From: Ilex aquifolium
Lineage: Eukaryota; Streptophyta; Magnoliopsida; Aquifoliales; Aquifoliaceae
Length of the DNA stretch: 64,000 nt
Direction: 5' to 3'
Assembly (NCBI GenBank): GCA_951799425.1
Contig: OX637398.1
Location: forward strand, 3,653,501-3,717,500
Shown here: in pieces, positions 1 to 10,032 of the stretch
How the letters are laid out: the number at the start of each line of letters is the position of its first letter
Numbering within the stretch: the stretch's first letter is position 1
Notes under the pieces: model-generated
What the model was told of the DNA's origin: nothing
Seen by the model: only the letters and a program-made list of their open reading frames with translations
The model's database searches: none
Made by a program: the position numbers and the translations under genes

Positions 1-331
1 TTTTAAAAAAATAGTGTTTGAAACCACCCCACCACTACCTCTACCACCACCATTGCCACCACTGCCGCTGTCGTCGCCGCCGCCACCATCACCACCACCA
101 TCGTCACCATTGTTGTTGTCACCACCGCCGCCGCCACCACCACGGTCATTACCACCCACCACAACCATCACCGTCTCCTACCACCACCACCTTTCACCCC
201 CACTACGACTGATACTTAAATTCATTTATCTTTCCACTATGTTTGTGATTTGATTTTGAATATGAATACAAATATGTTTATTGTTTACCATTTTTTATTA
301 TTCTGTGCCTTCAGACACAGGTAATAACTAG
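1..331 (+). mobile_element. Non-autonomous Helitron, 3' part (left end outside window)
   Basis: The right end shows Helitron hallmarks: a short hairpin (GTGCCT-TC-AGACAC, one mismatch) about 11 bases before a terminal CTAG, followed by T. The same 3' end recurs at 43628 and 44336. The interior (about 14-200) is a CCA/CCG-rich trinucleotide tract that also occurs in those copies. The 5' end lies to the left of the window. Proline- or histidine-rich reading frames here are low-complexity translations of the tract, not genes. Confidence 0.75.
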
Positions 332-344
332 TATATATATATAG

Positions 345-795
345 TAACATTAAAAATAAAAAATAGTAACATTCAAATACAAAAAAAAGTTATCATTTGG
401 ACACAAAAAATAATACATTTAAACACAAAAAAATAGTAACATTTAAACATAAAAAAATTGAAACATTCAATATTAATATTTTTTTAAAAATAACAACAAT
501 AACATGTTCAACAAAAATATCAACATGTTCAACAAAAATAGTAACATACTTAACAAAACCTGTAACATACTTAAAAATAATTATTTTTCTCAAATTCAAA
601 CGCAAAAAATAGTACAATTCAAACACAAAAAATAGTAATATTCAAAAACAAAACAAAAAATAACATTGAATATTAATATTAGTAAAATAATAATAGTAAC
701 ATACTCAACAAAAACAGTAACATACTCAAAATAATAGTAACATGAACAGTAACATACTCAACAAAAGCAGTAACATGAACAGTAACATAATAAAA
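345..795. repeat. Degenerate AT-rich minisatellite (TAGTAACAT motif)
   Basis: The stretch repeats a unit of roughly 20-24 bases containing AATAGTAACATTCAAACACA with many variants (AGTAACATACTCAACAAAA in the right part). It starts right after the Helitron end. No gene is visible in it. Confidence 0.6.
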
Positions 796-1039
796 AAAAT
801 AGAAATATGAATTTGAATATATATATATTCGGCTACCACTTTCCTCACCATAACACTGCCACCGTCGCACCATCGTCACCTCCCGAGCAACGTCAACCAT
901 CACGTTATCATTACCTCCACAACAACGCTCACCACCACACAAAAGTCCATACAAATTTCACTTCGATAGCTCCTTTTTACTCCACACAACCGCCATCACT
1001 ATACTATACTTGAATTTTAAATTTAAATTTATGATGAAA

Positions 1040-1135
1040 ATTATATATATATATAGAGAGAAAGAGAGAGAGAGAAAGAGAGAAAAAAAGAGCTTTGAAT
1101 TTGATATATATATATATAGAGAGAGAGAGTTTTGA
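1040..1135. repeat. Duplicated TA/GA microsatellite block
   Basis: Two copies of a module, (TA)n followed by (GA)n and then TTTGAATTTGA, lie side by side near 1044-1092 and 1101-1128. The flanking phrase AAATTTATGATG is also duplicated. This is a simple repeat with a local tandem duplication. Confidence 0.7.
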
Positions 1136-1783
1136 ATTTGAATTTTAAATTTATGATGGAGATTTTATTGGCATATTTAAATTGACCTTGAATTAAGGGA
1201 TAACAATTTCCAAAATAGGAAATTAATTTAACTTCCTTTTAAGGAAGGGTATTTTTAAGATAAAAAAAAAAAAAAAAAGTGAACTTAAGTCATTACATAT
1301 AATTTTAAACATGGACTTAGCCCCTTATAAGTTTCCTTACAGGACTTATCTCCAAACAAATACATCTAGGGGGACTCACTTCCAATTTTCACAACTATAA
1401 ATTTGCAAGTTATAATTAATGTTATTGTTTATAGATTTTATGGAATTTACAGGCCAGGCCATGGGCTAGCCCGTACGCCATTTATAGCGTCACGGCATAG
1501 CCGAGCAAGACCCTTTTTGGGCCAACGTAAGCTACGGGCCAAGCTTGGAAAAGCTGTGGACTAGTTCAAACTTAAGGACAACTATGTTTGACACCCAAAA
1601 AACCCTAACTTTATCTACCTGACAACACAGTTTCACTAGCATACACAAGGAAAATGCGAGAAAAAAAAAATTCAAGGTTGTCATTTTCACAAATGAGGGA
1701 AAAGTCTATGTCTCTTTTGAGTGTCCACGAAGGCAATCAAATGAAGCACTTACTCCCCCTAGAAACCTTATTATGGCTGTGGT
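1136..1783. other. Gene-free spacer
   Basis: The stretch is AT-rich with a poly-A run near 1262-1278. A somewhat GC-richer patch at 1445-1560 (AGGCCAGGCCATGGGCTAGC and following) could be a fragment of an old element. I see no supportable gene. Confidence 0.4.
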
Positions 1784-2101
1784 TAGTACTGTTAATCGAA
1801 CGAGCCTGAACCAAGTTCGAGTTAAGCTTGAAAAACTTATTTCTTGATCGAACCTAAAAAATTGTTCAAGTTCGGCTCGTTTAAGAAACGAGCCGAGTCT
1901 GAACGAGTCAAAAACAAGTCAAGCCCGAATATTTGCACATAAACAAATCGAGTTTGTCGAGTTTGAGCCGAACTTGTAAAATTTGTTTTTTAAATAAGTC
2001 TAAAAACTTGTTCAAGTTCGAACTCGTTTAAAAAACGAACTAAGCCTGAACGAGTCGAACTCAAACCAAACTCAAATAATTCAATTTGATTAACAACCCT
2101 A
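1784..2101. mobile_element. hAT-like non-autonomous element (MITE)
   Basis: The left end TAGTACTGTTAATCGAAC and the reverse complement of the right end TAGGGTTGTTAATCAAAT form imperfect terminal inverted repeats. The flanks GCTGTGGT (1776-1783) and GTTGTGGC (2102-2109) resemble an 8-bp target duplication with two differences, which fits the hAT superfamily. The interior is rich in GTTCGAGTT/GAGCCGAAC phrases common in plant hAT-like repeats. There is no transposase. Confidence 0.5.
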
Positions 2102-2109
2102 GTTGTGGC

Positions 2110-3890
2110 TCTTGCTAGTGACTTTGTCTCAACATTCTCTAGTGTGACCCTTGGGCACTTAAGAAGATATATTTTAAGAGGGTAGGTATTCAGTATTATT
2201 GTTTCAATCATTATTGTATTGAATTTGTGTATCTTTTATGGATTTGATAGTGAATGAGAGAAAGGTAAAGGAGATAACAAGGAAGAAAGGTAAAAATAAA
2301 AAACAAGTAAAATCATTATTCAAATGAAACAAACATGACTTGACTCAATTTTGAATTGTTCGAATCACTCAAATCTGACTATGACTTGGCTCAATTTTGA
2401 ATTGTTTGAACTCTTCATATTAGAAACGTATGAATCCAATATGATCAAAAGTTTAAACTCATTTACTCTTCATGCTAAACTCAAAATAATCATTCAATTG
2501 AGTAAACTAGAAATCGATTCATGCTCAATTCACAATAATTCAAGAAAGCAAAATTAGCAAAGTAACAACTTTAGTTCAACAAATAAAGTGATTGTGTTCT
2601 AATAAAAAAGATTGTGGATGACCAAAAGTTGGTTATGCCTCCCCAAATCTAACTACAGCCAAGACCATGCCCATTTGCTTTAAATAACACAACACCTTTA
2701 TTATCCACAATGGTGGTAGTGGACAAAATCCTTATTACAGGTACTAAGCACATGTAACCACAGTGCTCTAAAATGCACCATCCAGAACTATGTCATAGAA
2801 GGTACAATGTAACCAAGATGACAATATTATTAACACATAAAATGGACAAATTAAATGTTTTATATTTATTACACAAAAAGTGAAAATAAAAGTGTGAAGA
2901 TGACAAAGGTTTTTACACTTATCCGCTCTTAAACAATCTCTTGAGATCTCAATACCTAATTAGAGAGACATATATATTAAAAAGGGATTTTTGCACTTTG
3001 TACCCTAAAAGATGTCTCGATTCTCACTTTACACCTTGAAAGATTATTTTTTTTTACTTTGCACCCTGTATGTCATAAATTAGTTCCAATGTGGCCTTCA
3101 GACTAACATTCGTTTCAGATTCCGTTAAAAATTGATGCACATGTCACCCAAGAATATGAATGATGAGTTTATATTTTTGTCCAAGAACAACATACGTGGG
3201 TGACATGTGCATCAAATCTACTTCTTACTTGTTATCATTGTTGCAAGGAAAAGAATGCATTCAAAGAAGTAATATTCTAATTTGAATGAAGACCAACTAG
3301 TAAGGAACCAATGGAATTCAAAATGAAATGTATCAACATGGATGAGGCAAACAAAGCAGAGGATTAGAGTTTTTTTTTTCCAATCTAAATCTTAATCCAT
3401 TGATTTTATATGCTAAAAAAGTCGCAATCCTACACTACAATAACGTAAGAGTGAAGATGATCAGACAACATGAGGGTAGACGTCAAAGTTTGGATCTCAT
3501 TATCATCACTCAACAATATAAAATATAAAAGAAACACAAAAACTTCACGGACCCAACAAAAATGAATGTTGTAGAAAGATGCAAGGTAAAATAACTGAAA
3601 TCTTAAAAGGTCTCTCCACCCCAACTAGTGTCTAGTGATCCAGCATAGAGACTTAGATCTAACTATGGTGTTAGCTTGTCTTATGTTTAAGACACCAACA
3701 GCTACAAGTTTGGACAAAAAACTTGGTCAGGTTGAACAAATTCAAATTGTGTCCTCACTAGCATTGATGAGAAAAAGTGTAGGTTGCTTAAGTGGGGTGC
3801 ACAAATGGCTCACATATGTGACAGTACCACAAAATTGAGAGCCCCATGATGGGTGAGGGAGCACCTGAAAAAAGCTGGCTCTCCCTCTCA
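2110..3890. other. Gene-free spacer
   Basis: No reading frame here resembles a known protein. Around 2990-3130 is text-like repeated sequence (TGCACTTTGTACCCTAAAAG and similar) that leads into the inverted repeat at 3134-3213, probably part of an old transposon. The rest is AT-rich unique sequence. Confidence 0.4.
3134..3213. repeat. Perfect 17-bp inverted repeat
   Basis: GATGCACATGTCACCCA at 3134-3150 is exactly the reverse complement of 3197-3213, with a loop of 46 bases. The arms could fold into a stem. It is most likely the internal fold of an unrecognised repeat. Confidence 0.7.
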
Positions 3891-3897
3891 ATATGAA

Positions 3898-3931
<34 letters not shown>
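3898..3931. repeat. (GT)n(GA)n microsatellite
   Basis: An uninterrupted GT run passes directly into a GA run. The same GT-to-GA pattern recurs near 5213-5254 and 17934-18035. Confidence 0.9.
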
Positions 3932-4017
3932 TTTTTAAGGCCTATGGGTGAGCTGTTTGTAGAACAATATGAGATCTAGATCCGCTCTTAACACTTTTTT
4001 TTTTCCATGTCTCTGTG

Positions 4018-4681
4018 ATGTAAATCGTAATAGCTCTAATACCAAATTGATGTAGATCGTAGTAAGAAAGAATTAGGGATGAGAAGGGAAGAAGAAAGAG
4101 ATGAGAAAAGAAGAAGAGGAGGATGAGAAAAGAAGAAGGGGATGAGAAAACAGAGAGAATTTGAGGAAGAGGTAATATCAAGATTCAATATCAATAATAA
4201 TCAAAGTCTCCCCTACAACAAACATGTATCCCCTATATATATAGGAGTTCACAAATCATATATATATAAGGAGATCACAAACCCTAAAATAAATAAATAA
4301 TCAAAATGACAACTAAACCCTTAAAAGGTAAAAGATACCAAATTGATGTAAATCGTAATAGCTCTAATACCAAATTGATGTAGATCGTAGTAAGAAAGAA
4401 TTAGGGATGAGAAGGGAAGAAGAAGGAGATGAGAAAAGAAGAAGAGGAGGATGAGAAAAGAAGAAGAAGGGGATGAGAAAACAGATAGAATTTGAGGAAG
4501 AGGCAATATCAGGATTCAATATCAATAATAATCAAAGTCTACCCTACAACAAACATGTATCCCCTATATATATAGGAGTTCACAAATCCTATATATATAA
4601 GGAGATCACAAACCCTAAAATAAATAAATAATCAAAATGACAACTAAACCCTTAATCTATAATATCTATCCAATTCCTACA
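4018..4681 (-). mobile_element. Tandem short LTRs with primer-binding sites (TRIM or Copia remnant)
   Basis: Two near-identical blocks repeat with a period of 328 bases (starting at 4023 and 4351). Read on the minus strand, the right block (4376-4681) begins TGTAGGAATTGG and ends CTACATCA, as an LTR of about 306 bp should. It is followed by TTTGGTATTAGAGC, close to the initiator tRNA-Met primer site TGGTATCAGAGC. A second LTR copy (4048-4325, lacking about 26 bases of its outer end) is followed by the same primer site again (4028-4046). A TATATATA box sits inside each LTR. The very short spacing between the LTRs and the lack of coding sequence suggest a TRIM or a rearranged Copia element. Confidence 0.6.
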
Positions 4682-5211
4682 CGATCCCCATCACTCTGCT
4701 TGGTAAATCACTCATCACTTATATACAATAAATCCCCCTAAATTCACGGTGGAAGAAAAAAAATATATGTTAGAAGATATCTCAATCTTACTATATGGTG
4801 AGATCTCTGAGGAGATGGTGCACCAGCCACCCATGGGCGCTTGTTAGCAAGGCCCAGGGAAATCTATCATGCACCCTTATTTTTTTGGTTTGCTACTGTG
4901 TTCTTCACATGACTTTGGGATTGTTTGGTACCGGTTCCTAATCATTCTCTCTTCCCAAATTATCATACATAATTTTTATAATCCCTGCCATACGCTTGGA
5001 TTTTATGAGCTGGGTGGTAAGAAGGGCATAATGGAAAAATGAGGAGATGCGACATGATTGGTCAAAGATAGTGACAGATAAATCTGCTGTTGATATGCAT
5101 GCCAGGTGAGTGGGGTGCTAAGTTGGGTGCTATGCCTTCTATAATTTTATTCACATCTGTGACGGGGGAGGCTGCCCAAGTATCCCATCCAACTAAAATT
5201 TCTAAAGGCCA

Positions 5212-5212
<1 letters not shown>

Positions 5213-5247
<35 letters not shown>

Positions 5248-5254
5248 GAGAGAG
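5213..5254. repeat. (GT)n microsatellite
   Basis: An uninterrupted GT run of about 30 bases is followed by GAGGGAGAGAGAGG. Just right of it, CTCTGATACCA (5262-5272) is the reverse complement of a tRNA-Met primer-site motif and may mark the edge of another LTR remnant, but no LTR ends could be defined. Confidence 0.8.
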
Positions 5255-5826
5255 AGGAGCACTCTGATACCAAATAGTCAAATACACATTCCTATACTTC
5301 TTTAATTACACACATATTTACAAACTCAATCTTATGGATACAATACATGTTTCAAATTCCAAACACATTATCATTTACCAGTTCAAAAAAAAAACATATA
5401 TCATTCTTCTCATCCAAACTATCCTATTGTATTGGGATCAAGACATACATTTCGAATAAAACTGATCCTTACACACACACATACACACGTATACACACAA
5501 ATGAACTGTTTGCATCTAAGATTTTTTCCAATCACACAAGCATATTTTTTGTATAATAGCATGTTAAGTAGACCAATTAGTTAGATATTAATCAAATATG
5601 CTCCTACTGTTTGCTGAAATTTTCTTGCTTAAAAATGTTAAAAGATATGGTTTAGTCAAGTCTGAGGTAAATCTTTGCCCTCCAAGGTTTGAGTGCTGCA
5701 TTCTATGATCCAAAAGTAACGTATCCAAACAAGTACACTGGACAAAAACACATACTAATCTATGTATTCAACTATATTGGCCAACTTTATACTCATCCTT
5801 ATATGGAAAGGGATTTCATCAGAAAA

Positions 5827-5878
5827 GAGAAGGAAAAAGGAAAAAGGAAAAAGGAAAAAAGAAAAAGGAAAAAGGAAA
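5827..5878. repeat. (GGAAAAA)n short tandem repeat
   Basis: About seven or eight tandem copies of AAAAAGG or AAAAAAG. Lysine-rich translated frames across it are artefacts. Confidence 0.85.
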
Positions 5879-7933
5879 AGAACACTGAGAAATAGAGCAT
5901 GGAATAACACTTTGAAGACAAGAAAAGAAAGAGCAGTCTATATCTGTCTAATGATATTGTTGACCATTCAGTCCACTCAACCTGAACCAACATGTAGTAG
6001 GGAGAGAGCTTTTGCCCCAATAGAGTCCTGGGTCTGAAGGCATTACTTTTTCAATTGTGGAACAATGCATTTCAAAGTACTTCCATATCCTTCTCATCAT
6101 TTCCATCACCATAGAACAAGATTTTTCCACTTCATAATGCTCAGTAAGTTTTTGTGGTTGGGAGAAAATCTACTCTCAGTGACTTATCTCAATATAGTCA
6201 CACTTTTATTAGCTCTCCATACAGAATAAATGTCAGGAAAAAATTGATAAGCACAATGAGTTCAGTTCCAAGCAAGATCCCATAGAGCATGAATTACGAA
6301 ACAAGATTCTTCATTATTGTTTTGTAACAACCATATAAAATTCTCTAATCTGATCTTCTAAAAGAATTTGTGCCATTAACCAAAGCAATAAATTTTGGAT
6401 TCTCTTTTAACTCTGTAAAATATTCTTGAGCTTTTTCTTGTTTGTAAAGCTCTCAACTTGCTCATCTTCTTACTAAAATAAGAATTTGCCCAAGACACAG
6501 TTACATATTATATTGCATAGCTGAGCATCGTGAGAAACAAATGGTCCATTGAGGTTACACAACCTCACATCCACAAGTAGCCACCAAACAGAAATTTCCC
6601 AATTTCTACCTCCAGATTCTTGTTATGTAATTTAGAACTCGATCCAAGTCAGTAGATGCAGTCTGCTTATTCAACAAATCCATATAATCAGTTTACTTAT
6701 TTTATTTAATATTGTATTGAGTATTGAATTGAAGGAAAAAAATAGGAAATTCTCTCCTTTTCTAACATAAAAATAATTCGACCTGTTGAAAGATAGAGGC
6801 TAGAGTTTTCGATTTTTCTGAAGGAAAGAGAGATATAACAAAGAAGATACTAAAAGAAAACGAAAAGGTAAATATAAATACTGATATTGTAGTAGTTTAG
6901 TATACATAGAAAAGTCTAAGCTTGCATTAAATAACTCACTTACTTGATCAGGATCTGATGAAACATTGCAGCTTCAAATTTCACCATCTTTTCACACGGG
7001 TCCTTTGCATTTAGTTCAATATGTTCTACCAAAAACCATAAAGAAGTTCATTTGCAGGTCATTCGAACCTATGCAAGGATGATGGCAATACTATCTGGTG
7101 ACATATCACATCACACCCATTGCGCTTTACTCCAGCTTTACCATTAACTACTCACAGTGGGAGATGCTGCTGTCATTATTCCAAAGAATGGTGCGGAAAA
7201 ACAGATAAATTGTTCAGTCTGCATACATTAAATTCAACAATGACTAAGACAACTCTCCGCCCCCTGATATGGCACTGACTGGCGCCTGTGTGCCACAAGA
7301 AGGGACTTTGATTTCTAATCATCATAAAATCAGCATTCGATCAAGTATATTATATCTTATTATTTTATGAATCTCATCAAAGTGGCTGTCAAGTCACCAA
7401 TTTCGTATACCTTCTCCAACCTCCTGTTCCTTTACATAACAACACGCCACTGGCTAAGAACATCTAAGAGTAAAAACAATCAAGATTGGCTTGGCAATAA
7501 CACCACTTTTCAGATTTGAGATTGATTTCTTGAACCCCATTTCCGCTATTGGCTCTTATCTTCCAAACTATTTCTCCTTTTAAATAATTCTACTTCCCAC
7601 AATATAAATCCACTCTCTTTCTCTCTCTGATGTAAACATGGTTTTTTCAATCACAAAATGATTATCCACAATAAAGCTCTCATTCCCCGTCCATCTATGG
7701 GTACGCAATGATAAAGTTCTATGAGAGGCATGTGTACATGTACACATTGAATGACCATAAAGGGCATGAATAACAACTATATATAGACGTGGGTTGCATG
7801 TTCCATAAATAATGGATGTGATACTACATAAGTACATGGACATGTTCAGCATCATATTCCAATGGTCTCATCCTTAAGGAACTCTACTGTTACTCCAAAT
7901 TGATAAAAGTGGGGACACAACCTTTTCCCATCC

Positions 7934-7940
7934 TATAAAA
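7934..7940 (+). promoter_or_regulatory. Probable TATA box of the bZIP gene
   Basis: TATAAAA in a locally C-rich context lies 112 bases before the ATG, leaving room for a leader of about 80 bases. This is an inference from motif and position only. Confidence 0.5.
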
Positions 7941-8051
7941 TCCCCTTTCCTCTCAAGTTTCCCTCTGCCTTATATCAGACTCCATCTACCTGACCCCTCA
8001 AACCCTGTCTAAAACTTAGTCATTGCATATTCACTCAAAAGCTTCAAAGCC

Positions 8052-8624
8052 ATGCAGCCCACACAAGTACATTATGTACTTCCTTCAAACCCAAATCCAT
8101 TCCTGTCTCATGTTAGCTCCAACAACACACCAGGATTTCAGTTTAATGGACTTTCAAACCATTTGTATCATCTACAAAGCACTTCTCAAATCCAAGAATT
8201 CAATCCACGACAAACATGTTTCAGCAGTAACTCAACTTCTGACGAAGCAGATGGGCAACAGCTAAGTATCATCAATGAGAGGAAGCAGAGAAGAATGATT
8301 TCAAATAGAGAGTCTGCACGTCGGTCACGTATGCGCAAGCAGAGGCACCTAGACGAGCTCTGGTCGCAGGTTGCTCGACTCCAAAATGAGAATCATCAAC
8401 TCATTGATAAACTGAACCATGTTTCAGAGCGACATGATCATGTCCTTCAAGAGAATGCTAAACTCAAAGAACAAGCTTTAGAACTTCGTCAAATGCTAAC
8501 AGATATGCAGCTGAATAGCCGCCACCCTTCCTTGAGAGATCATCTTGACATCCTTTGCAATGGCTACCTCAGAACGGAATCCTCAAGTCAAACCATCACA
8601 AATTCCATGGATTTGCTTCACTGA
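8052..8624 (+). CDS. bZIP transcription factor, bZIP43/bZIP42-like (group S)
   Basis: A single-exon gene of 190 residues, the usual intronless form for group S plant bZIPs. It encodes a nuclear DNA-binding protein that dimerises and recognises ACGT-core sites. The basic region holds the N85-R-E-S-A-R-R-S-R93 signature. Leucine/valine residues then fall exactly every seven positions at 103, 110, 117, 124, 131, 138 and 145, giving an unusually long zipper. The segment before it (STSDEADGQQ, residues 61-70) and the block RKQRRMISNRESARRSRM match Arabidopsis bZIP43 as I remember it; that protein also starts MQP. The ATG at 8052 is chosen for this reason. A frame starting at 8023 has no ATG start. 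The leader has no conserved sucrose-control uORF that I can see, consistent with bZIP43-type rather than bZIP11-type regulation. Target genes are unknown. Confidence 0.93.
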   Translation: MQPTQVHYVLPSNPNPFLSHVSSNNTPGFQFNGLSNHLYHLQSTSQIQEFNPRQTCFSSNSTSDEADGQQLSIINERKQRRMISNRESARRSRMRKQRHLDELWSQVARLQNENHQLIDKLNHVSERHDHVLQENAKLKEQALELRQMLTDMQLNSRHPSLRDHLDILCNGYLRTESSSQTITNSMDLLH

Positions 8625-9696
8625 GATGAAGCCAGTGATATTGGTTTTCCCTTTATCGCTTTGATCTTCATTTGTATCTAAGTCCACCAGTATTTGGCTT
8701 TAATTGAAGAAGCACAAGATCGGAGAGAAGTGCAATAACAACTTTTAAGAAAATCATTCTTATTTTAGTTATCAAGTCACATGCATTATATGTATTTTTA
8801 AGACAGAAAAAAAAATTATTCTATTATCTAGGTCTCACCCCGTTAACTGCACAAATATTTTCAGAAGGATCACAAAGTAAAACCAGAAAGGGCATTATGA
8901 GAACTGACCTGTCATAGTACACGAAAAGAGATTCCATGGCGATCCTTTCTTCATTGATTATACTAAAAGCCCACCAGTCATAATATATAATAGAGAAATC
9001 GCCTATAAAATGGAAGAAGAATTGGATACAAATTGAAAATTATTTCAAAGAGAATAATGAAAAAAAATCACAACCGTTATTACTGCAAGAAGTACTAGTC
9101 CGGTCAGGTGAAGTACAACAGAGAGGCATGCAAGTGGCTTTTCTGTGTAAGAGAGTGCAAAAACACAACATAAGTAAAAGGCTGGTGAACGGATGTTTTG
9201 GTTCATAATACAACAACTGATATAAGAAGAAAAACATGTGAAAAAGACATCCTCTAAAGTCCCCAAGTTACACTGTTCCATGCTTTTCTAAGAGTTTCAT
9301 CATCGTGTTCAGATGTTGGTAGTCATTTTATCTATATTAGTCTGTGATACAGCAACTATCTCACCTCCCCTTTGATGGACAAGAGGTGAACTAACAGACT
9401 TCACCAGTGAGGTTAGTAATAATCTTTGAACACCTCTATACAAGAACCACCAAGTCTGAGCCTTATCTTCATCATCCCTTTTATCTCCTTTTATAATTTC
9501 TATGTGCCACAAATTGGTAAACTTGAGGTAATGCATTTTATATTCGTGTGGTATGCACATGAATACTTCTTATTGCAAAGACAACTGAAATAGATGTTTC
9601 AGTCAATCACAGTGTGTGAGTACATTTTGACAAGTACACCTGTCAAATATGCATCAGGTAACCGTGGTTTACATATTTTTGTGGTTTTTCAAACAA
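8625..9696. other. 3' flank of bZIP gene and spacer
   Basis: The first 150-200 bases are probably the 3' UTR of the bZIP gene. Beyond that I see no gene; the minus-strand frames near 9040-9560 show no known domain. Confidence 0.4.
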
Positions 9697-10032
9697 TCTG
9701 TATAATAAATCAGCTAGCAAGTTGAATCTTTATCCCCTATACATTTTCTCCCAAAAAAAATCACATCACCCAATTCTATCATATGTTCAATCATTTAATA
9801 TTTAGTTAATTTATAATTTAACACAATTTTTATTTCATACATTATTCATACACGATAGTGTGCACATGTTAAAAAAAAAATTATCGAGTTATGCATTTTG
9901 AAAAAAAATTTGACTCTATTTTTAATTAATTTTAAATGATGTAAGCAAAGAAATTAATTTTAAATTTAATATAGTGTGATTAATTTTTTTAACGCTAAAA
10001 TCTTATATTTCAAAGGCACGGATTATGACTAG
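9697..10032 (+). mobile_element. Non-autonomous Helitron, type B (complete, 336 bp)
   Basis: It begins with TCTGTATAATAAATCAGC after an A and ends in GACTAG before a T, so it sits between A and T as Helitrons do. The 3' subterminal region keeps the AGGCACG half of the family hairpin. The interior matches the element at 41229-41591 (for instance TTTTTATTTCA.ACATTAT.CATACACGATAGT) and lacks the CCN tract of type A. No protein is encoded. Confidence 0.7.

Larger units (their letters stand above)
4682..7930. other. Long gene-free spacer upstream of the bZIP gene
   Basis: I see microsatellites at 5213-5254 and 5827-5878 and AT-rich unique sequence, but no family I recognise. A reading frame of 60 codons on the minus strand (5948-6130) has no recognisable domain. 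The part nearest the bZIP gene (7300-7930) is presumably its promoter. Confidence 0.4.

Noticed and set aside
14..253. Proline- and histidine-rich frames in the left Helitron
   Set aside because: They are translations of a CCA/CCG microsatellite in several frames, with no conserved ends or start context.
5262..5272. CTCTGATACCA as a minus-strand tRNA-Met primer site
   Set aside because: No LTR ends (TG...CA) or second repeat could be found around it, so it is too short to call.
5948..6130. 60-codon minus-strand frame with a protein-like look
   Set aside because: No recognised domain and no supporting splice partners nearby; kept as spacer.
8023..8265. Frame overlapping the bZIP start
   Set aside because: It starts with TTG rather than ATG and is out of phase with the bZIP domain; a shadow of the real gene.
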